The notes under the pieces are model-generated. The model had not been told where the DNA came from. It worked only from the letters and a program-made list of their open reading frames with translations, and did not search any database. A stretch of DNA of 64,000 bases from NCBI GenBank assembly GCA_963989385.1, contig OZ022498.1:106723683-106787682 (forward strand). The letters are read 5' to 3'. Of the stretch, positions 9,850 through 20,248 are shown in pieces. The DNA is from Ctena decussata (Eukaryota; Mollusca; Bivalvia; Lucinida; Lucinidae). The position numbers and the translations under genes are program-made. Position 1 is the stretch's first letter; each line of letters begins with the position of its first letter.

Positions 9850-10145
9850 AATATCTAAGGCTCTGGGATGATGTGTGTAAGGGACGAGTCCTTTATTATC
9901 ATATGATCCCCCCTCTCCCCCCCCCCCCCCCCACACACACACGACGCCCCCACCCCCAGATAGGTGACAAAAAAGTTTATGGCCTCCCCCTCCACTTACA
10001 CCCACACACATCCCAGCTACCCTGCTCACAAACACCATATTACCTATTTTATGTCAGACTGACCTCAATCAAAATCTGCATGAAACGTATTTTCTTATTA
10101 TGACAGGTTAATTAATCATGCAAATTAATGGCAAATTATGGACAT
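9850..10145. other. Poly-C/CA low-complexity and AT-rich interval
   Basis: A run of about 16 C's (9918-9932), followed by CACACACACA and C-rich text to about 9960, then unique AT-rich sequence. The glycine-rich open frame on the minus strand is a product of this tract. Confidence 0.6.
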
Positions 10146-10425
10146 TTAAAGGGACCTGATTTTCTTTTTCATGATCACCCAGAAATCGGGGCTCGTTCCT
10201 GAATTTCGTTGTCGGTAAGGGCAGGCTACAGGACTTGGCTTCCTTATTTTAATTCCGCTATACCATAAAAAATTCTGGTATTGGGACAGATAGGTATAAG
10301 CGAATAGTACAGACCCGGCTACTCCTAGATGAGCAGTCTGATCAGGGTCTACACTGTTTGTTATTCCATCTGCATCTTTTTGGTTACCGCATTGTAAAAC
10401 CAGGCTGTTCCATGTTTGAGACAAT
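10146..10425. repeat. Dispersed repeat copy
   Basis: The order AGATGAGCAGTCTGATCAGG, GTCTACACTGTTTG, CCATCTGCATC and TTGTAAAACCAGGCTGTTCC is repeated in diverged form at 62400-62510 in a guanylate cyclase intron. The open frame on the minus strand is not supported as a gene. Confidence 0.5.
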
Positions 10426-10611
10426 TACAGTGATTATTTTGGGTGTCACAATATTTGAAATTTTAGTACTGATTGCTACTATGTAGAGGGAGTGATGGTG
10501 ATCAGGCCTGTTGTATTTTTCTATTTGATATATGTTTCTGACTTAATGTACATGTTTTGTTAAGTGGTTGTGTGTAGCTTATTGTGTCACCCACTGAAAC
10601 TAAAGTCTTTA

Positions 10612-10865
10612 TTATCATGGGGGTAATCCCAATTTGGCTACCTGTGCTTTCGAGCGAGTCAGTCAATTACCATACATGCAAAAGTGGCTTTCGACCGAGA
10701 CAATCGACAGCGGTATCAGCTCGGTCGAGAGCCATTGACAACAGTACCATTTACCGTTATCGGTAATGCTTTCGATCGTATTCTCGGTCGAAAGCCACTT
10801 TGTAAATGTAGTACCGACTCGGTCGAAAGCACAGGTAGCCAAATTGATATTACCCCCGTGATTAT
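10612..10865. mobile_element. MITE with ~40-bp terminal inverted repeats
   Basis: The left end GGGGGTAATCCCAATTTGGC plus TACCTGTGCTTTCGAGCGAG mirrors the right end CTCGGTCGAAAGCACAGGTA plus GCCAAATTGATATTACCCCC (reverse complement, few mismatches). Nested inside is a second inverted pair, AAAGTGGCTTTCGACCGAG (10680-10698) and CTCGGTCGAAAGCCACTTT (10783-10801). The sequence ATTATCAyGGGGG flanks both sides, so the true ends may lie slightly further out and the target duplication is unclear. About 240-250 bp, no ORF of its own. A related single end lies at 16012-16085. Confidence 0.85.
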
Positions 10866-10954
10866 CAATAATAGGCCTATATTAGTATCCTTTCGTGAAC
10901 TTTTAAATTTCGGTTTGTTTGATTTGCGAACGAGAAAACTGAATAACTGTCAAA

Positions 10955-11025
10955 ATGGCAAGTCCGAGGATCGTGGAGGCGAGGGGAGGCATGGTTACCC
11001 CTCTGGGCCATGGACTGTATGCAAG
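10955..11025 (+). CDS. Candidate first coding exon, unknown protein
   Basis: ATG in the context AAAATGGC opens a frame of 23 codons plus two bases (starting MASPRIVEARGGMVTPLGHG) and ends CAAG|GTAAGAGG, a near-ideal splice donor. The local base composition is more GC-rich than its surroundings. I do not recognise the peptide and found no matching downstream exon, so this could be chance. It stands just right of the MITE at 10612-10865. Confidence 0.22.
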
Positions 11026-11069
11026 GTAAGAGGTTTAAATATGCAATTACGCAGCGCCGAGTAATGCCG

Positions 11070-12025
11070 CTAGTGGTTCACACACGTGGGTTCACATTTG
11101 AGAACATTTCTCCACGGGCCAACTACGGAAGCAAGATGCCTGGCCATAAAGTTGAATTTCTGGGTCTGCAGCAGGCCCAATTACTACAATATTTGCCAAG
11201 TCTTAAATCAATTAAACAACCCAAAAAAAAATTATTTCGCGAAAGGATACTAACATGCGACAGTGACAGAGTCCAAATATATAAGATAGATAACTCTTAC
11301 AATGATATCTACAGTTGCAGCTGTAACGTTCCCAGTAGTGACTAAAACGTGCCCACCAGCGACTGTTCCCAGTAGCGATCTGTTGCGTGTTGCAATTAGA
11401 CACTTATGCTTAGATGGGCGCACATGCACCTGTGTTTGTTTTGTCATGCCGCGGCTCATTTAACTGTTTGCTAAAGTTATCGACTGAGTAGCCTACCTAG
11501 CCGCTGTCATCGACACGCCATATCTGTCGGAAGGTGTGAAATTCGGTCACATGTCTTGTCAAAACAATGCAATTTCAAAATTAACACCTAGTAAGAAATC
11601 GATATTTAATGCGATATGTTTTAAAGATCGTCTTCTGATGTTTTTTTTTTAAACCGTATGAAAACAGTAATTTTAGCCGCGTCGCAACAAGATCAACACA
11701 GTGCCATAGCGCCCTGCGAAGTCTGAGATCAGCCGGGGCAGGATAACCAATGGTCTAAGTTACCTCTGCGCGGACAGCGAGGACTGATCAGACGGGGCGG
11801 ATACCCACGCTCATCTGAGTGTTCGGAGGGCGCATATCTCATTTGGTTTGTTTTGTCAAGTCGCAACTCATTTATTTTTTGTTCGCCAAAAAGGCAGCTT
11901 TTAAATACTTATCGTAAATGTTTAAACTTAAATAACGCAGCTTAGCAGAATGCCGAAAGACGGCATGTGCATAAACTTTTGAACACAGTTTTGTCAAAAC
12001 AGAAAGATAAGAAGAAATATGTTGT
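11070..12025. other. Noncoding interval with MITE-like debris
   Basis: Mostly AT-rich. About 11695-11875 resembles the inside of the MITE at 32118-32336: CAATGGTCTAAG or AATGGTCTAAG, GACTGATCAGAC or CTGATCAGACTGGGCGGAT, then GGGCGCA and TTTGGTTTGTTTTGTC. A direct repeat of TTTGTTTTGTCA...CATTTA occurs at 11434-11463 and 11850-11877. No coding region is supported. Confidence 0.5.
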
Positions 12026-12029
12026 CGTT

Positions 12030-12090
12030 GTGTTTTAACGTCCCAGTAAACAATATTTTAGTCATGTCGAGATAATTCCTCTGAATTTGT
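12030..12090 (-). mobile_element. SINE tail-only fragment
   Basis: Read on the minus strand, CGACATGACTAAAATATTG, then TTTACTGGGACGTTAAAAC, matches the tail module of the SINEs at 1045, 6984 and 22265. No tRNA head is present. Confidence 0.5.
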
Positions 12091-12099
12091 AGGACTACT

Positions 12100-12850
12100 A
12101 GTATCACTACCTACAATGTGTTATTACAGGATTCTGCATGCGCATGCTAACGTTACGATTTTCTACGGCTTTTGATGAAGATTTCTAATGTTAACGGCCG
12201 TTTAGCAGACGATTTTAACAAAATAAACATATATTTTCATATTTTGATGGGAATCGAGCCTTTTATTCTGTGCTGAAGAATTCCAACTCATATTGGCATC
12301 CCATTGCACGTAAAAAGTTTCGGTTTTCGGCAGGTTCATCGAAATAGGCTTGGCGAGAATCCAAGTCATCATAAGCAGGTTTTTACTGGCTCTATTTACT
12401 CCTGTATTTGTCCATGCAGAGGAATATTGCACTCAATTGTAGATGTACACCGATATTTACTGCAGCATGCACGAAAATATGAAAACAATATAAATTTTAG
12501 AAAAAAGGTTTTATAGTTTTCTACGGCTAATCCAAACCTTATGCATTGGGTTTCGAATGTTATGCTAACATATTCTACGGTGAACGTTTATGTTTCCTAC
12601 GGTGAACATTGTGACGTGAAAAGCAAAAGTAGTAAAATAGAGAGTATAAACCTATTTGTGCAAGGCGATTTTAGCAAATGTTTTAAGAACCACCTGTCCT
12701 GATCGAAATAAGAACCCAAGATCTCCGAAAATATCATAAGAACCTTAGTGATTATAACTTCAAAGCAAAGTTTTATGACTGTAAAACATCATAGAAAGAC
12801 TGGCTGATCTTAGACTTAGCCGGTGTATGTATATAAATTATATTAACTTG
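12100..12850. other. Noncoding interval, no element recognised
   Basis: AT-rich sequence. TTCTACGG recurs (about 12160, 12520, 12575, 12595), a weak local repetition. A minus-strand open frame at 12202-12432 has normal-looking amino acid use but no recognisable domain, no clear splice borders and no neighbour to support it. Confidence 0.4.
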
Positions 12851-12854
12851 TTCT

Positions 12855-12975
12855 TTAACACTGAGGACCCTATTCGGAAACTAAACTCAAACTCAACGGT
12901 TGTCTCAAGGTAAGGTCGAGTCGTATTCACAGACATAAGTGCAGCTGGAGTAAACTCCAATTAGTAAGGTTTGGT
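12855..12975. repeat. Dispersed repeat end, also at 21880-21950
   Basis: GAGGACCCTATTCGGAAAC, CAAACTCAAACTC and AAGGTCGAGTCGTATTCACAG match, in reverse complement, the sequence near 21890-21950 (CTTACTGAAGTATGAGTCG, GAGTATGAGTTTGGG, GAATATGGGCCTGAG). They look like the two ends of related MITE-like elements at separate loci. Confidence 0.4.
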
Positions 12976-13118
12976 CGAGGAATAGTGAAGCTCCCACGAC
13001 GGTGACTGGAGATAAGTTTTATCAATATTTCAGCAATTTCCTGGCTATGATATAACAATGCGAAGAGAACGACTACCAAAAGTTGTTGTTATAAGCAAGA
13101 TGGCTTCTATGTTATATG

Positions 13119-13120
<2 letters not shown>

Positions 13121-13170
<50 letters not shown>
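13121..13170. repeat. (TG)n microsatellite
   Basis: 25 TG units, uninterrupted. A short (GA)n run follows at 13303-13317. Confidence 0.97.
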
Positions 13171-13171
<1 letters not shown>

Positions 13172-13404
13172 CAAATTCATATTTTAAGGGTGCTGCGTTT
13201 AATAGACAAAGTTTTGTCATAGCATTTAATTTGTGTATCCTTTCAGCTATAATGTCGTTTGAGAAAATATTAAATCTAGTCTATATTCAGACGTTTCAAA
13301 GAGAGAGAGAGAGAGAGCCCGACCCCGCACTCTTACTCACACGTGGTCGGGTCGGGCTACGTTTAGTGTCGGCGAGTCTTACTAACTTGTAAGCCAGAGC
13401 ATGG

Positions 13405-13475
13405 TTCGTCCGCCTGTACGGAGACATAATCCACCAGCTTTAGCAAATGCGTTATCGACCGTACAGGCGGACGAA
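13405..13475. repeat. Perfect 17-bp inverted repeat
   Basis: TTCGTCCGCCTGTACGG (13405-13421) and its exact reverse complement CCGTACAGGCGGACGAA (13459-13475) with a 37-bp spacer. It is GC-rich in an AT-rich region and would form a strong hairpin. No terminator or RNA gene context is seen. Confidence 0.9.
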
Positions 13476-13589
13476 GCGCGTTCTTTCTCACTTGTAGCAT
13501 GATACCCATTGTAGGCCTTGCACGTTATTGGGTATGTAATGTTAAAGATTTGGGTATCTGAGGATCGTACTATAAATCTGGTTAATAAA

Positions 13590-13765
13590 TGCTGTGCTTG
13601 CAGCAGGTGCGGGATGGCGGGATGGGGTTCGGATTTCGTTTTACTCTTGTCGTCTGTCCTATCGTCATTTCCTTCTTCCTCTCTCTCTGGGAGACCGCTC
13701 GATAAAGACTGAAACACTGTCTCAAATAGCCGTTAAACCCCAAACAAACAAACAACAACCCCAAA
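13590..13765 (+). mobile_element. SINE-like repeat (copy 1 of 3)
   Basis: The element has GCAGCAGGTGCGGGATGG near its left end and ends with CTCTGGGAGACCGCTCGATA, GACTGAAACACTGTCTCAAA, TAGCCGTTAAACCCC and an (AAAC)n tail. Related copies end at 26985 and 31735. The ...CGTTAAACCC(AAAC)n end is SINE-like; no tRNA head is obvious. Confidence 0.6.
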
Positions 13766-13769
13766 CTTG

Positions 13770-14325
13770 TCAAAAACCAGTCGAATTTCTAACTTGACTG
13801 ATATCTTAACAATTTTGAGCTACAATATAACTTTTAATAAGAAACCTCTGACATTATTTGAAAATTTTTAGTGGAAACCAGGTCTACAAAAAGCGTAATT
13901 CGTTCAAAAACCTCTTTGGGACACCTTTTTTAGGCTGACCTATCTCCAGTCAACATAAATGTATGTTCAAAATGTCATTGAGATCGAACAAATGCTGTGT
14001 AAGTTGAAGCCTAAAATGCGGACAGCAGACTGGCGGACAGATCGAAAACAGTATACCCCTACCCCAAACTCCTTTTGCGATATAGGTGGTAGTGGTGTGA
14101 TTGTATATTCGAACGAACAAAAATCTTTGAAAGTACTAAGCTCAATATACACCTTTTCTTTCTCTTTTTTTTTTAATTCTCATTTTTGTACAATATTAAT
14201 AGAGGGTGTTCATCATAAATGTTCTACATTGACCTTAGCTACATAAACCTAGCTGACCTTAAATCAAGTACTGCTACATATCATTAGTTTCAAACACACA
14301 CAAGAAAATAAATAATAATGATAAA
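13770..14325. other. Noncoding interval
   Basis: AT-rich unique sequence with T-rich (14158-14174) and A-rich (about 14300-14335) runs. The open frames on both strands have no recognisable features. Confidence 0.4.
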
Positions 14326-14329
14326 AAAA

Positions 14330-14830
14330 AAATCTAGAAAATTGTGTCTGTAAGACACTAATGATGCCCCCGTGCAGTTCCTGTCACAGGACATGTGTAC
14401 ATCCCTAAAGCACCTTTCAAGCAAAAATGCTATTTACAAAGAATCCACTGAAAAGCATTACACAAACTTTATACCCTACAGTGCAAAATGCAGCCCAAAA
14501 TGATTAAGTTTAAAAGGCCATAATTCCTTCAGAATTATTTTTTTCCTATAAAAACCAACATGCACATCTTTATTATGTCCACAGCAAGTTTCCAATGTCT
14601 GAAAACAGCCAATGAAAATTGTGGGAGGAGTTGATTACACAAAGTACTTACCCTGCAATGCAAACATATGCCTAAAATGACTAAGTTCAAAAGGCTATAA
14701 TTCTGTCAAAATTAAATCTAGCTCCAACAAAAACCCACATGCACATTTCCAATATATCCGTAACATGTATGCAAAGTTTGGAAAAGATCGATTTAAAACT
14801 GAGGGAGGAGTTTATTACACAAACTCCCTT
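14330..14830 (+). repeat. ~180-bp tandem element (family A), left part
   Basis: It begins CTAGAAAATTGTGTCTGTAA, GACACTAATGATGCCCCCGTG, the same start as the copy at 58036. Units carry AAGGCTATAATTCTGTCAAA, AACCCACATGCACATTTCC and GGGAGGAGTT(G/T)ATTACACAAA. It stops at ACACAAACTCCCTT, where a 4.4-kb insertion begins, and resumes at 19243. Confidence 0.85.
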
Positions 14831-16011
14831 GAGCTGACCATAGACCCCCCTCCCCCCCCCAGGGGGGGGTGTACCCTATAATTTTCTGAAACTACATTAT
14901 ATACGTTGGGGCGTTAACATACGACGTCAACGTCAATTGCACTACCCAAATTTACATATTTACGTTATAATAGAAGATACGCATTGTTATACACATGTTA
15001 GTATTCGCCCTAAATAATGTTGGGTTTTGTCTGCTAGTGCATAAATCGCTGTTTCAAAGTAATTGACATTGTCAAGGATAAGTTGACTAAATCATATAAC
15101 GTAGTTTACATTGCATTTTGACGTTTTTCCCCTTCAATGTCTAAATACATGTAATAAAAGGAGCAAATTTTAAGAATTTAAGTGTAGAGAAAAGTTACTG
15201 TCATATATATGACTGTTTCAATAGTCTAGTATAAAAAAGAAACAAACTAAAGTCTTACAAAACTCGTCAGCAGTCTCGATAAATATGTAACGTATATAAC
15301 CACAACAAAAAAAACAACAAAAAAAACAAACAAAACAGAATTAGACTAAATCACTGAATTGGTGGATTAAAATTTATACGTGCTCCATCAATCTTCTTTG
15401 ATTCATGCCCAGCTTAGATAAGTTAGGCAGCAGTAAGCAGTGGATACATTAAATGGGGACAAAAACTATTTTATTTTTGAAGAACTTGACCTACAAAATG
15501 ACGAGAAAAGCTAAGAAAGCCAACATCAGCTGCATTTTATATTTCAATGTTATCTTTAATTTGTCTTAAGTAGATACTGTTTTATATGTTAATATGAAGA
15601 AATGTCAATGTTATGTGTCCTCAAACTATGAAAAAAAGAAAAAAAACTAATAGTGTATATCTGAAAAGCAATCTAACAGTAACATTACGTTACATAATTG
15701 TAATTTGTCGAGAAATAAGATTTGTGAGTCATCTGTTATCAAAATTTTAGTTCCCTGGCGGCATGAATTATTCATTGCTATAGTATAAACTTACCACTGG
15801 TAGTCAGATGGCAAATTTAGCTCTTTGAAATACACAAGAGTTCAGCAAGACGCACATAGATTGTTACAGCTGAAGCAGTTCGTCTTTGCCTTCTGTTGAG
15901 TCTCACTTAAAAGTGACTTCATAAAAATGTTTTTTGTTTTAATTCTATGCATTAAATGAAGTAAGTATAAGTTTGTATATGCTGCAACTGATTAATATTT
16001 AGGTTCTCGTT

Positions 16012-16085
16012 ATGATGGGGGATAAAACCAATTTCGCTACCTGTGCTGTTGGCTGAGCCATTCGATTACCCTACATACAAATATG
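16012..16085 (+). mobile_element. Single end of a MITE related to 10612-10865
   Basis: ATGATGGGGGATAAAACCAA, TTTCGCTACCTGTGCTG, then GCTGAGCCATTCGATTACC parallels the left end of the complete MITE. A right end is not recognised, so the element is broken or diverged. Confidence 0.5.
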
Positions 16086-17114
16086 CAACTGTGACTACTA
16101 GCCGAGGCAATCAAAAGCAGAACCAACTATGCCGGCATGCATTAACACCATTTTTCTATGCTGTCAGTCAAATCGTCAGCCACGAGCTTCTTTGCACGGT
16201 AACTGCTTTACATGGGTTAGTAAATATGTGTGGCTCCAGTGATCATAACTTATATGTTAATTTGTGATCTACGTGATCTGTTTATGCAGCTCCCTGCCAT
16301 CAAATACATTACAAAATGTTAACAATGTGAACATTTAAGGAATACAGAAAGTGACATACTTTATAACACATACAGCATTCTGTCTTCAGCCTGTTCAGGA
16401 GTTCTATTTTTTCATTATGTTGTTACAAATATTTAATTGGCCAGATGATTTTGCAAACCCCATGATTTTATTCCCACATGTTGTTAGTATCAAGGACTAA
16501 AGGTGTTACGAAATACAAATTTCAGTCAGACAATTTTCAATAATGTAACAACTAAAATCGGGGCTTTATTCTCTAACAGTATTTAACATATTTGGACAAG
16601 GATGATTTGATAAGCAGTAAGATATCATTAATAAGCAGTTTTAACCATATTTATTGCTAAAAAGTACACAATATGGTAAAACAGGGTCACAGAGATCAAC
16701 TGCAGTAAGTTATTCAGGTTAGCCCTTCCTTGGCATGTATTGATGTGCACTATTTCTATTGTGCACTATTTCTATTGTTTGATTATTTGCTTTTCAGATA
16801 TACTGTATTACTAGTTAAGGATATCGGAAATGAAGAATTCATAAACTCTCATTAAATACGTTGTATACATTACTTGTTTGGTCTTTCTTTTTTTCTCTCA
16901 TTTTTTTCTCTTTTTCTTTTTGGGTTTTTCTTTTTTCTCAATATTATGCTGCAAAGCATATAACTACAGTGTAGGCAAATACATTCTGATGAAGAAAAAC
17001 TAAGATTTGCTCATAAATATCTGAACAGCGATGACAAATATTAATATATTCTGTCATTTTCATTTGCCATTTTATTATGTGTGTAGAGCTACTGGAATTA
17101 AAATCTAAAAAAAG

Positions 17115-17235
17115 TTCCTTCAAGAGCAGAGAATACATACAGAAGTAGGAACACGGGCCAGACTACGTAGTTTCGGCTAATAAAGCCTCGTCAGTGACCC
17201 TGACAAAATCTGGTGACGAAACCAGAACACTGTCC
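17115..17235 (+). repeat. Dispersed repeat fragment (GGGCCA...TTTCGGCTA)
   Basis: TTCCTTCAAGAGCAGAGAA, GAACACGGGCCAGACTACG, TAGTTTCGGCTAATAAAG and CAGTGACCCTGAC recur at 26030-26120 (CCTTCAAGAGCAGAGCAG, TTGGGCCATAC, GTTTCGGCTATTC, CAATGACCCTGAC) and partly at 26400-26465. Confidence 0.55.
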
Positions 17236-19242
17236 CTGGAAAAAAACATTTTTGCCCAACTAAACGTGTCTTTATGTTCTTTAGTGAATAGATTCTTAAA
17301 GAGATGATTGAATGTAGTTAGATTCTTTAGGATATAGTTGAATGTAGTTAGACTTTAAAGAGCAAGAAACAAAGCATACAAATATAGATCATCATTAACA
17401 TAGCATTTATAGATTGCTACAGTATAGCCAGCGTCTCTTTTCTGTATTAAATATTTCTGATACTATTCTCCCAAACTCCTGGTTGACACATAACTATTAG
17501 ATACATAAATGAACTAAGTAAAGCAATGTATTGACACTACCATCAATTATTTTCAAAAGTTTGTTTGTTTCTTAACTGTAACTCAGCAATGTTGTTTCCT
17601 CTGGTAACGTAAAATATACGATAGTTTTACAAAAGTAAGTATACGCTGCCAGCAAATATCTACATTAGCTTTGATGCAGAACTGTATTTGGCTTAAGCCT
17701 TCAAACTTCAGGTTTGCTGTTCTGCTTTATAGTTTTTCAGTGTGCACGTAGAGGCTATAACAAATCCTTTCAAATATACAAGGTGGAACTCTATTTTGCA
17801 TTGTTGATTACTGATTGTTTTATAGTTTTAAACTAAACACGTCAAAACGGCTTAGCTTTAAATGGTATCAAACTGATTGCATATCATTTTATTTGAGCCC
17901 TTTATGCAAAATCAATGCTGGCTTTTAATAGCTGCGGCTCTATCTTTTCTGAAGTATTTTTTGTTGTTGTTGTTTTTGTGGGTTTTTTTCTTTTTTAATT
18001 TGATTTTTCAGCTGTAAATAACAAAATTTCAGGTGTGTTACTATTCTTAGAACTCAAATGTACAATTTGTAAAAGAAACTAACTGGGCAATGCCGTTATG
18101 AAATACTTTCATTTTTGATATAATAACAAAGTAAACAGCAAAACCCGTTTTACATATGCAGAATATGTCAATGCCCTTAACATTACAATTTGAAGTATAC
18201 TGTGTTTAATCACGTATAAAACACACCTCATGAATCTCTAAAAGTAATAGCTGAGAGAAGTGTTGTTAGGTCCAAGTACACGATATGTCATAAGAACATC
18301 CAGACTTGTATGTGTTGTTTTTTATGTGACAGTGGAAAAAAACCTGATTAAAGGTATTATAATAAAATATTTTAAATGTTAATGTTATTTACGTTACTAC
18401 TAGTAATAGCTTATCATTGAAAATAAACCAGAATGCATTTTTCTCTTATATTAGAAGATTCTTTTATGAAGAAACTGCTACCAAAGAAAATAAAATGATT
18501 GTACATGTATCTTCAAATTATATGATTTTAACAAAAGTAGCCCTAGGTAACGTATATAATCGATCATTATGGCCGACTAAAATGCATTTAAAATGTTGTT
18601 GAACTGTTCCTTGCTGTTTAAATAGGCTGACATATTTAATATTACCTTTTACTGTTGTTTTTAATTCCAACAGTGTAGTTCAAGCCTTTGAATTATACAT
18701 GTACGAAAAGTGATAATTGTTATATGGAACATTCATTAGGGGGTACTGTGTTCAACATCCTATTTCTCCCAAAGTATATAAGATAGGACAATAATTTTTG
18801 CAGATCTGAAAAGATCAATTAATTTTCTTTAACACAGTAACAAACATTTGGTCTAATATTAAAGGAATAACTTACAAAAAGAAAGTATTTTGGATGGAAA
18901 TTGCAATTTTAGTGGGGAGTAAAGAAAAACGTCACGTATAATACACCATGTAAGATAAAGTGACGTTTCAAACATCATAAATTTTAGCTGTTGGATTGTT
19001 CTATTAGACTACATTATGATTTTAAACATAGGAACGTGACTTCTATTTTTTATAATTTTTTATATTTTTTTATTTTATGTTAATTATTCTAATGGGTAAC
19101 GTAATGTAACAGGCTGTTACAGCTTAACGCCCCACTCGCCAGAGGGCTAACATGCTGCAAAATACTTCTAAGATGCTGGACTTTAAGAAAAGTATGGTCT
19201 ACAAAACTCCCCCTGGGGGGAGGTAAACCATATCTGGCTCAC

Positions 19243-19885
19243 GGCCTAACCCTACAAATGTAAAAATTGCCTAAAATGACTAAGTTCAAAAGGCCGTAAT
19301 TCTGTCAAAATTAATTTTAGCTCCAACAAAAACCCACATGCATATTTTCAATATGTTCACAACATGTATGCAAGGTTTGAAAAAGATCCACTGAAAACTG
19401 TGGGAGGAGTTGATTACACAAACTACATACCCTACACTGCAAAAATTTGCCTAAAATGACTAACTTCAAAAGGCTGTAATTTTGTCAAAATTAATTCTAC
19501 CTCCAACAAAAACTCACATGCACATTTCCAATATGTCCACAACATGTATACAAAGTTTGAAAAAGATCCATTGAAAACTGTGGGAGGAGTTGATTACACA
19601 AATTACATACCCTACAATGCAAAAGTTGCCTAAAATGACTAAGTTCAAAAGGCCCTAATTCTGTCAAAATTAATTCTAGCTCCGACAAAAACCCGCATGC
19701 ACATCTTCAATATGTCCACAACATGTATGCGAAGTTTGAAAAAGATCCACTTAAAACTATGGGAGATGTTGATTACACAAACTCTATACCGTAAAGTGTG
19801 ACGAACGGACGGACAGACAGACAGACAGACGGATAGACAGGAGCAAATCTTAATGCCCCCTAACTATCGTCACGGGGGCATAAGA
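19243..19885 (+). repeat. ~180-bp tandem element (family A), right part
   Basis: Units carrying AAAATGACTAAGTTCAAAAG, TTCTGTCAAAATTAATTCTA, CCACAACATGTATGCAAAGT or a close variant, and ACTGTGGGAGGAGTTGATTA repeat at about 180 bp. The end is CTATACCGTAAAGTGTGACG, a (GGAC/GACA)n tract (19806-19840), CAAATCTTAATGCCCCC and CGTCACGGGGGCATAAG. CACGGGGGCAT pairs with GATGCCCCCGTG at the left end (14364-14375), so the whole family A element has inverted ends. Confidence 0.85.
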
Positions 19886-19889
19886 ACAT

Positions 19890-20248
19890 TTGAATACAAA
19901 ATATTACTGTCTTAAAATGGCTATTTTCTTCTCTCTTTTTTTTTATTCTCTAGTCCTCTCAGGATCAAAGTCAATTGTATGCAAGTTTGGTAGACCTAAT
20001 ATTAGAAAAATTCACATATGGTTACTGAAGCGATGAAAAAGTATGGAACCAAAGACTTGTCGACAGACAGATGGATGAACGAACAGACGGACGGACCCCA
20101 ATAGCATACATCGTATATTGGGATGGGATGAGGTGAGGAGGGGGGGTGTGGAGGGGTACAATGATATAGAAACAAGCCCATAAGAATTAATTTTAGTATT
20201 ATCGAAGTTATGCATTGCATGCAACAACGTCATCCCCGTGTCACTATA
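19890..20248. other. Noncoding interval with a GACA/GGAC tract
   Basis: Contains CGACAGACAGATGG...CAGACGGACGGACCCC (20057-20099) and a G-rich stretch (20133-20155), the remains of the 3' part of another tandem-repeat element. Ends at the mariner insertion. Confidence 0.45.

Larger units (their letters stand above)
14831..19242. mobile_element. 4.4-kb AT-rich element with G-rich inverted ends
   Basis: The ends are an imperfect inverted pair: left TGAGCTGACCATAGAC with C8-10 and AGGGGGG (14830-14870), right CCCCCTGGGGGGAGGTAAAC, CATATCTGGCTCAC (19208-19242). A second inner pair GGGGCGTTAA (14908-14917) and TTAACGCCCC (19123-19132) is in the same layout. The family A tandem repeat lies on both sides and continues across. 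The interior is AT-rich with T- and A-runs and no open frame above ~75 codons, so any mobility must depend on proteins encoded elsewhere. A MITE-end fragment lies at 16012-16085. No clear target duplication. Confidence 0.6.

Noticed and set aside
9766..10038. Glycine-rich protein
   Set aside because: Translation of the poly-C/CA tract on the minus strand.
12202..12432. 76-residue minus-strand frame with ordinary amino acid use
   Set aside because: No domain, no splice border and no supporting neighbour; cannot be told from chance.
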